A DNA stretch of 10,246 bases from positions 1-10,246 of the forward strand of contig CACXCV010000006.1 of assembly GCA_902766215.1 (NCBI GenBank), given 5' to 3'. How positions within the stretch are numbered: the stretch's first letter is position 1; each line of letters starts with the position of its first letter. Of the stretch, positions 6,193 through 10,246 are shown piece by piece. This stretch comes from Oscillospiraceae bacterium. Lineage in GTDB: Bacteria > Bacillota > Clostridia > Oscillospirales > Oscillospiraceae. The notes under the pieces were generated by a model. The model ran no database searches. It was given only the letters and a program-made list of their open reading frames with translations, and was not told where the DNA came from. Both the position numbers and the translations under genes were made by a program.

Positions 6193-7368
6193 GTGAATCA
6201 CGAAAACAACGACAGAACCTACCGGAATTATCTGGCTGAAATCGGATTTTCTGAGGCAGAGGTGTCGGCACGGCTGGATGAGTGGTTCGATCAGATGTTT
6301 ACTGTGGGCACGCCCCAGTGCATCTATGGCGAGGACAGCGTGGGCGGCTATCTGATCGACACCGGCAACGACGACGTGCGCACCGAAGGGCAGTCTTATG
6401 GTATGATGATGGCGGTGCAGCGCAACCGCCAGGATATCTTTGATAAGATCTGGGCCTGGACCAAGCGGTATATGTGGCACAGCGAGGGCCAGTATGTGGG
6501 GTATTTTGCGTGGTCGTGTGATTTGGACGGCACGCACCGTGCAGAGGGGCCTGCGCCCGACGGCGAGGAATATTTTGCCATGGCGCTGTTTTTTGCCTCG
6601 CACCGCTGGGGCGACCGGGAAGCACCCTTTGACTACAGCGTGCAGGCGCGTGACATTCTGCACCACTGCGTCCACCAGAAGGAACTGACCGGCGGCGAGG
6701 GAGACCCCATGTGGGACCCGAACAACTACCAGATTCGCTTTGTGCCAGAGTCCGAGTGGACCGATCCGTCGTATCATCTGCCGCATTTCTATGATCTGTT
6801 TGCCCTGTGGGCCAACGAGGAGGACCGCCCGTTTTGGAAGAAAGCGGCCGAGGCCAGCCGCAGGCTGATTCCCATGAGCGCGCACCCTGTGACCGGTCTG
6901 ACGCCGGAGTATTCCGAGTATGACGGCAGCCCGAAGGTCAGCCCCTGGGGCATGGGCAGCTCGTTCTATTCCGATGCCTACCGCGTGATGCTCAACATTG
7001 CGCTGGACACCGTCTGGAACGGCGGCTGCGAGGCCTATGAGACCATGGCCACCAACGAACAGAACTTTTTTGCCGGGATCGGCTTTGACAATACGAAGTT
7101 TATGGACTATCGGCTGGACGGCAGCGTCAACAAGGTTCGTCCCTTCCGCCAGCCGGACGCCGAGCCGATGGAGCGCCCGGCGCTGCATCCGGTGGGTCTG
7201 GGCGCGACGATTGCCGCCGCGTCGATCTGCTCGCACAGCCAGAGCCGCGAGGCATGGATGCGCCTGTTCTGGAACACGCCGCTGCGCGTGGACAAGCGCC
7301 GCTATTTTGACAGCGACCTGTGCTATTTTGCCCTGCTGATGCTCAGCGGACAGTACCGCGTCTGGTAA
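6193..7368 (+). CDS. GH8 reducing-end xylose-releasing exo-oligoxylanase
   Basis: Inverting family GH8 enzyme (EC 3.2.1.156 type) that removes single xylose units from the reducing end of xylo-oligosaccharides. Its 391 residues match in length and along the whole sequence the Bacillus halodurans enzyme called Rex (about 388, recalled). Landmarks: DTGNDDVRTEGQSYGMMMAV (56-75) with the catalytic acid Glu65; YFAWSC (104-109); GPAPDGEEYFA (119-129); DPSYHLPHFYDLF (191-203); SSFYSDAYRV (256-265) with the catalytic base Asp261; and LHPVGL (331-336). The last carries the Leu-His-Pro turn that, in the known structure, blocks the far reducing-side subsite and makes the enzyme exo-acting rather than an endoxylanase. 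No signal peptide is present, so it is cytosolic. It starts at GTG and leads a tight three-gene operon with GH43 (13-base gap) and GH51. Among the window's genes this is the most specific assignment. Confidence 0.95.
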   Translation: MNHENNDRTYRNYLAEIGFSEAEVSARLDEWFDQMFTVGTPQCIYGEDSVGGYLIDTGNDDVRTEGQSYGMMMAVQRNRQDIFDKIWAWTKRYMWHSEGQYVGYFAWSCDLDGTHRAEGPAPDGEEYFAMALFFASHRWGDREAPFDYSVQARDILHHCVHQKELTGGEGDPMWDPNNYQIRFVPESEWTDPSYHLPHFYDLFALWANEEDRPFWKKAAEASRRLIPMSAHPVTGLTPEYSEYDGSPKVSPWGMGSSFYSDAYRVMLNIALDTVWNGGCEAYETMATNEQNFFAGIGFDNTKFMDYRLDGSVNKVRPFRQPDAEPMERPALHPVGLGATIAAASICSHSQSREAWMRLFWNTPLRVDKRRYFDSDLCYFALLMLSGQYRVW

Positions 7369-7374
7369 AGGAGG
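7367..7374 (+). promoter_or_regulatory. Ribosome binding site of the GH43 gene, overlapping the GH8 stop codon
   Basis: AAAGGAGG starts within the TAA stop of GH8 (7366-7368) and lies 7 bases before the GTG start at 7382. This fixes the start and suggests translational coupling of GH8 and GH43. Confidence 0.75.
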
Positions 7375-7381
7375 AAACGGC

Positions 7382-8932
7382 GTGGTAAAAAACCCTGTTA
7401 TCTGGTCGGATTATCCCGATCTGGATCCGATCCGTGTGGGCGACACCTATTACATGGTCAGCACGACGATGTATTTCATGCCCGGCTGCGTGATTCTGCG
7501 CTCGTATGACCTGCTGCACTGGGAGAACGCTGTGCATGTCTATGCCGAGTTGGACAACACTCCCGCCCAGCGGCTGGAGGACGGCAAGCAGATCTATGGT
7601 GCCGGTATGTGGGCCGCGTCGCTGCGGTATCACAACGGCAAGTTCTACCTGGTGTTTATCTGCAACGACACCCATGCCACCTATCTGTACACGGCCACGG
7701 ACATCGAAGGCCCGTGGGAAAAGCACACGATCGAGGGCTTTTATCACGACAGCTCGCTGCTGTTCGACGATGACGGGCGCGTGTATCTCGCCTATGGCAA
7801 CTCGGACATCTACCTGACCGAGCTGAAGCCCGATCTGAGCGGGCCGCTGCCCGGCGGACGCAACCGGCTGATTGTGCGCGACATGACTGAGCACAACCTG
7901 GGCTATGAGGGCACGCACTTCTATAAGATCAACGGCCGGTACTACCTCTTTTTCATTCACATGCCCAAGGGCGCGCCGGTGAGCCGCACCAATGCCTGTT
8001 TCTGGGCCGACTCGCTGGATGACGAGTTTGTGGGGCAGGAGATCTTTGCCGACGACATGGGCTATCGCCGCTCCGGCGTGGCGCAGGGCGGCATTGTGGA
8101 CACGCCGGACGGCGAGTGGTACATGACCCTGTTCCAGGATCATGGCGCGGTGGGCCGCGTGCCGGTGCTGGTGCCGATGCACTGGGAGAACGGAATCCCC
8201 GTCTGCGGTGTGGACGGCAAGACGCCCAAAGAGCTGGAGCTGCCTTCGACCCGGCCGGATCACGTCTACCGTCCGCTGGTGGACAGCGACGACTTCCACG
8301 ACTGCCCCAACGGCATGCCCCGGGACATCTGGCAGTGGAACCACACGCCCGACCGGGCCAACTGGTCGCTGACTGAGCGCCCCGGCGCCTATCGGATCCG
8401 CAACGGCCGCTGCGCGCCCAACGTTCATTATGCTGTGAATACCCTGACCCAGCGCACCTATGGCCCGTGCTGCGCGGCCGAGGTGACCCTGGATGGCAGT
8501 GCCATGAAGGACGGCGACGTGGCGGGTCTGGCAGCGCTGCTGAGCTGCTATGGCATGATCGGCCTGAAGAAGGAAGCGGGCGAATATGTCCTGACCATGT
8601 GCTCGGTGGATCCCACCGGCGGCAGCCGCGGCTTTGGCCCCGGGATGCGGACAAGGTTTCTCAACCAGGAGCCGCCGAAGGAGATTGCACGGGTGCCCAG
8701 CGGGGCGGTCGTCCGGCTGCGTGCAGTCTGCGACTTTACAGATGATGCCGATATGGCGCAGTTCTACTTTGAGCAGGACGGCAAATGGGTGCCTCTGGGC
8801 GTGCCGCAGAAGCTGGTTTACCGACTGGACTATTTCACCGGCTGCCGCTTTGGCCTGTTCAGCTATGCAACCACTGCCCCCGGCGGGCATGTGGACTTTA
8901 TGGACTTCCGTTATGAGAAAAAAGAGGTTTAA
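7382..8932 (+). CDS. GH43 beta-xylosidase / alpha-L-arabinofuranosidase with C-terminal beta-sandwich domain
   Basis: Inverting GH43 enzyme of 516 residues, the usual size for the two-domain xylosidase type. The five-bladed propeller fills about residues 1-280. Visible catalytic residues are the general base Asp13 in DYPDLDPIRVGDTYY, the pKa-tuning Asp123 in YHDSSLLFDDDGRVYLAYG, and the general acid Glu176 in GYEGTHFYKINGRYYLF. After a linker (about 281-295), residues about 298-512 form a concanavalin-like domain of the GH43 C2 type, recognised by WQWNHTPDRANWSLTERPG and by TLTQRTYGP and DGDVAGLAALLS; in the family this domain helps close the active site. The DYPDLDPIR form is the style of subfamily 12 (from memory). 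No signal peptide is present. It starts at GTG with a strong AAAGGAGG and follows GH8 by 13 bases. The family is secure; the balance between xylosidase and arabinofuranosidase activity cannot be read from sequence. Confidence 0.93.
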   Translation: MVKNPVIWSDYPDLDPIRVGDTYYMVSTTMYFMPGCVILRSYDLLHWENAVHVYAELDNTPAQRLEDGKQIYGAGMWAASLRYHNGKFYLVFICNDTHATYLYTATDIEGPWEKHTIEGFYHDSSLLFDDDGRVYLAYGNSDIYLTELKPDLSGPLPGGRNRLIVRDMTEHNLGYEGTHFYKINGRYYLFFIHMPKGAPVSRTNACFWADSLDDEFVGQEIFADDMGYRRSGVAQGGIVDTPDGEWYMTLFQDHGAVGRVPVLVPMHWENGIPVCGVDGKTPKELELPSTRPDHVYRPLVDSDDFHDCPNGMPRDIWQWNHTPDRANWSLTERPGAYRIRNGRCAPNVHYAVNTLTQRTYGPCCAAEVTLDGSAMKDGDVAGLAALLSCYGMIGLKKEAGEYVLTMCSVDPTGGSRGFGPGMRTRFLNQEPPKEIARVPSGAVVRLRAVCDFTDDADMAQFYFEQDGKWVPLGVPQKLVYRLDYFTGCRFGLFSYATTAPGGHVDFMDFRYEKKEV

Positions 8933-8945
8933 ACGCCTGGCGTTT
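8931..8945. repeat. Short perfect inverted repeat at the GH43-GH51 junction
   Basis: AAACGCC-T-GGCGTTT begins inside the GH43 stop codon. As RNA it gives a 6-bp stem with a CTG loop, followed by the T-rich stretch 8951-8962. It may be an attenuator, a processing site or an operator. Its right arm runs into a TTGACA at 8944-8949. Confidence 0.45.
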
Positions 8946-8984
8946 GACACTTTTGTTTATTTAAGAAAGGAAAAGTGAACAAAA

Positions 8985-10246
8985 ATGGGAAAGAAAGCAA
9001 CTGTTTATGTCCATCCGTCATTTCAAATCGGCGAGATTTCTCCGCGCCTGTACAGCGCCTTCCTGGAGCCGATCGGCAACATGGTCGAGGGTATGATGTA
9101 CAACCCCAAGCATCCCACTGCGGATGAGCAGGGCTTCCGCAAGGACGTCATCGAGGCAATTAAAGGCACCGACCTGCCTGCTGTCCGTCTGCCGGGCGGC
9201 AATTATGTCTCTGGATGGGACTGGAAGGACTCGATCGGTCCCAAGGAACAGCGCAAGGTGCATCTGGATCTGGCGTGGCATCAGATTTATGACAACCAGG
9301 TCGGCCATGATGAGTATCTGCAGTGGGCAGAAAAGGCTGGCTTCGAGCCGCTGTATACCATCAACCTGGGCACCGGCGATATCAACGACGCGATCTACAT
9401 CACTGAGTATACAAACCACGAGGGCGGCACCTACTGGTCCGATCTGCGCCGCAAGAACGGCCACGAGAAGCCCTATGGCGTCAAGATGTGGTATCTGGGC
9501 AATGAAATGGACGGCCCCTGGCAGATTGGATCCTGGGAGCTGGACCCCCGCGGCTATGGCATCCGCGCAAACGAAGTGTCCAAGGCCATGAAGTGGGTTG
9601 ACGGTTCGATTGAGACGGCTGTCTGCATGTCCTGCTCGCCGTTGATCTGCCACTATCCCGAGTGGGATCTGAGTGTGCTGCAGGAATGCTATGAGTCGGT
9701 GGATTATTTGTCGATGCATTATTATCATGTGGCGCCGCAGGGCGACATTGCTGCGCTGCTGGGCGGCTCAGTCTACTATGAGGATTATATCAATACCGAG
9801 ATTGCTTTGAGCGACTATGTTCAGACCAAATGCCGCAGCCCCAAGAAGATGATGATTTCCTTCGACGAATATGGCACGCACGGCGGCATTGCACAGAAGC
9901 CTCACTATGGCTTCAGCCCCACCAGCAACCTGCACCAGAGCTTCTACTCTTTCCCGAAGACCAAGTATGTCAAGCATGACCCCAATGCCAGCCTGAGCGT
10001 GATGGGTCCGCGCGGCAGCGAAATGCTCGGCGCTCTGGCTAACACTTCTGCACAGCTGGCATTCCTGCGCCATGCTGACCGTGTAAAGATTGGCTGCATG
10101 ACCGGCGGCCTTGGCGCACTGGTTGCCAACAACCGCGACAATGTCTGGCGCGGCGCCGCGTTCTATCCCTATGCGCACCTGATGCGCTATGGCCGCGGCA
10201 CCTCCCTGCGCACGGCAGTTGACTGCGAGACCTTTGACATCCCGGC
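8985..10246 (+). CDS. GH51 alpha-L-arabinofuranosidase, 3' end outside the window
   Basis: Retaining GH51 enzyme that removes arabinofuranosyl side groups from arabinoxylan or arabinan oligosaccharides. The open frame runs without a stop to the window edge, giving 420 codons of a family that is usually about 500 residues. Blocks seen: FLEPIGNMVEGMMYNP (26-41), LPAVRLPGGNYVSGWDW (64-80), GGTYWSDLRRKNGHEKPYGV (147-166), LGNEMDGPWQIG (171-182) with acid/base Glu174, and ISFDEYGTHG (291-300) with nucleophile Glu295, then FLRHADRVKIG (360-370). The nucleophile is normally followed by Trp-Asn (FDEWN); here it is Tyr-Gly, so this is a divergent branch. No signal peptide is present. The ATG at 8985 follows GAAAGGA (8965-8971) by 13 bases, a long spacer; the GTG at 8975 is out of frame. 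It is third in the GH8 operon, 52 bases after GH43. Confidence 0.95.
   Translation, partial: MGKKATVYVHPSFQIGEISPRLYSAFLEPIGNMVEGMMYNPKHPTADEQGFRKDVIEAIKGTDLPAVRLPGGNYVSGWDWKDSIGPKEQRKVHLDLAWHQIYDNQVGHDEYLQWAEKAGFEPLYTINLGTGDINDAIYITEYTNHEGGTYWSDLRRKNGHEKPYGVKMWYLGNEMDGPWQIGSWELDPRGYGIRANEVSKAMKWVDGSIETAVCMSCSPLICHYPEWDLSVLQECYESVDYLSMHYYHVAPQGDIAALLGGSVYYEDYINTEIALSDYVQTKCRSPKKMMISFDEYGTHGGIAQKPHYGFSPTSNLHQSFYSFPKTKYVKHDPNASLSVMGPRGSEMLGALANTSAQLAFLRHADRVKIGCMTGGLGALVANNRDNVWRGAAFYPYAHLMRYGRGTSLRTAVDCETFDIP

Noticed and set aside
8944..8949. TTGACA as an internal promoter for GH51
   Set aside because: It is a perfect -35 box, but at 16-18 bp downstream there is only AAGGAA-type sequence, the ribosome binding site, and no -10 box.
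7343..8950. 535-residue minus-strand frame antisense to GH43
   Set aside because: No recognisable domain, composition typical of the reverse strand of GC-rich genes, and complete overlap with a well-supported GH43 gene.

Overview
This is a GC-rich, gene-dense bacterial segment that looks like a hemicellulose (arabinoxylan oligosaccharide) utilisation locus. The enzyme families, AGGAGG-type ribosome binding sites, TTGACA/TATAAT-type promoters and a one-component AraC-type regulator suggest a GC-rich gut or rumen Firmicute, possibly an Oscillospirales-like clostridium. The order is an inference; nothing here fixes the species.

Layout, left to right. At the left edge is the 3' part of an AraC-family regulator (to 842). 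A weak hairpin and a good promoter follow, then a GH3 beta-xylosidase/beta-glucosidase (1001-3184). Two hairpins at 3210-3242 and 3280-3311 separate it from a convergent minus-strand pair: a right-handed beta-helix protein that I read as a GH120-like beta-xylosidase (3342-5273), preceded in the same transcript by a small SGNH/GDSL esterase (5339-5884). A 308-bp divergent control region (5885-6192) separates this pair from a plus-strand operon: GH8 reducing-end xylose-releasing exo-oligoxylanase (6193-7368), GH43 beta-xylosidase/arabinofuranosidase (7382-8932) and GH51 alpha-L-arabinofuranosidase (8985 to the right edge, unfinished).

How the genes work together. None of the enzymes starts with a signal peptide, so the products should act in the cytosol on imported oligosaccharides; no transporter lies inside the window. 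GH51 and possibly GH43 would remove arabinose side groups. The SGNH protein could remove acetyl groups. GH3, GH43 and GH120 would trim xylose from the non-reducing end, and the GH8 enzyme would trim it from the reducing end. The AraC protein is the only regulator seen and is the natural candidate controller.

Most notable non-coding signal. Between the two divergent operons lies a perfect 10-bp inverted repeat (CCGATTTTCA at 6005-6014, TGAAAATCGG at 6043-6052). Its centre coincides, within one base, with the midpoint between the two opposing -35 boxes. Each arm therefore sits 20-21 bp upstream of 'its' -35 box in the same orientation. A degenerate copy lies at a similar distance from the GH3 promoter. 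This looks like the operator of the locus regulator. I found no CRISPR array, insertion sequence, tRNA, rRNA or phage feature, and I do not claim a wholly new type of system.
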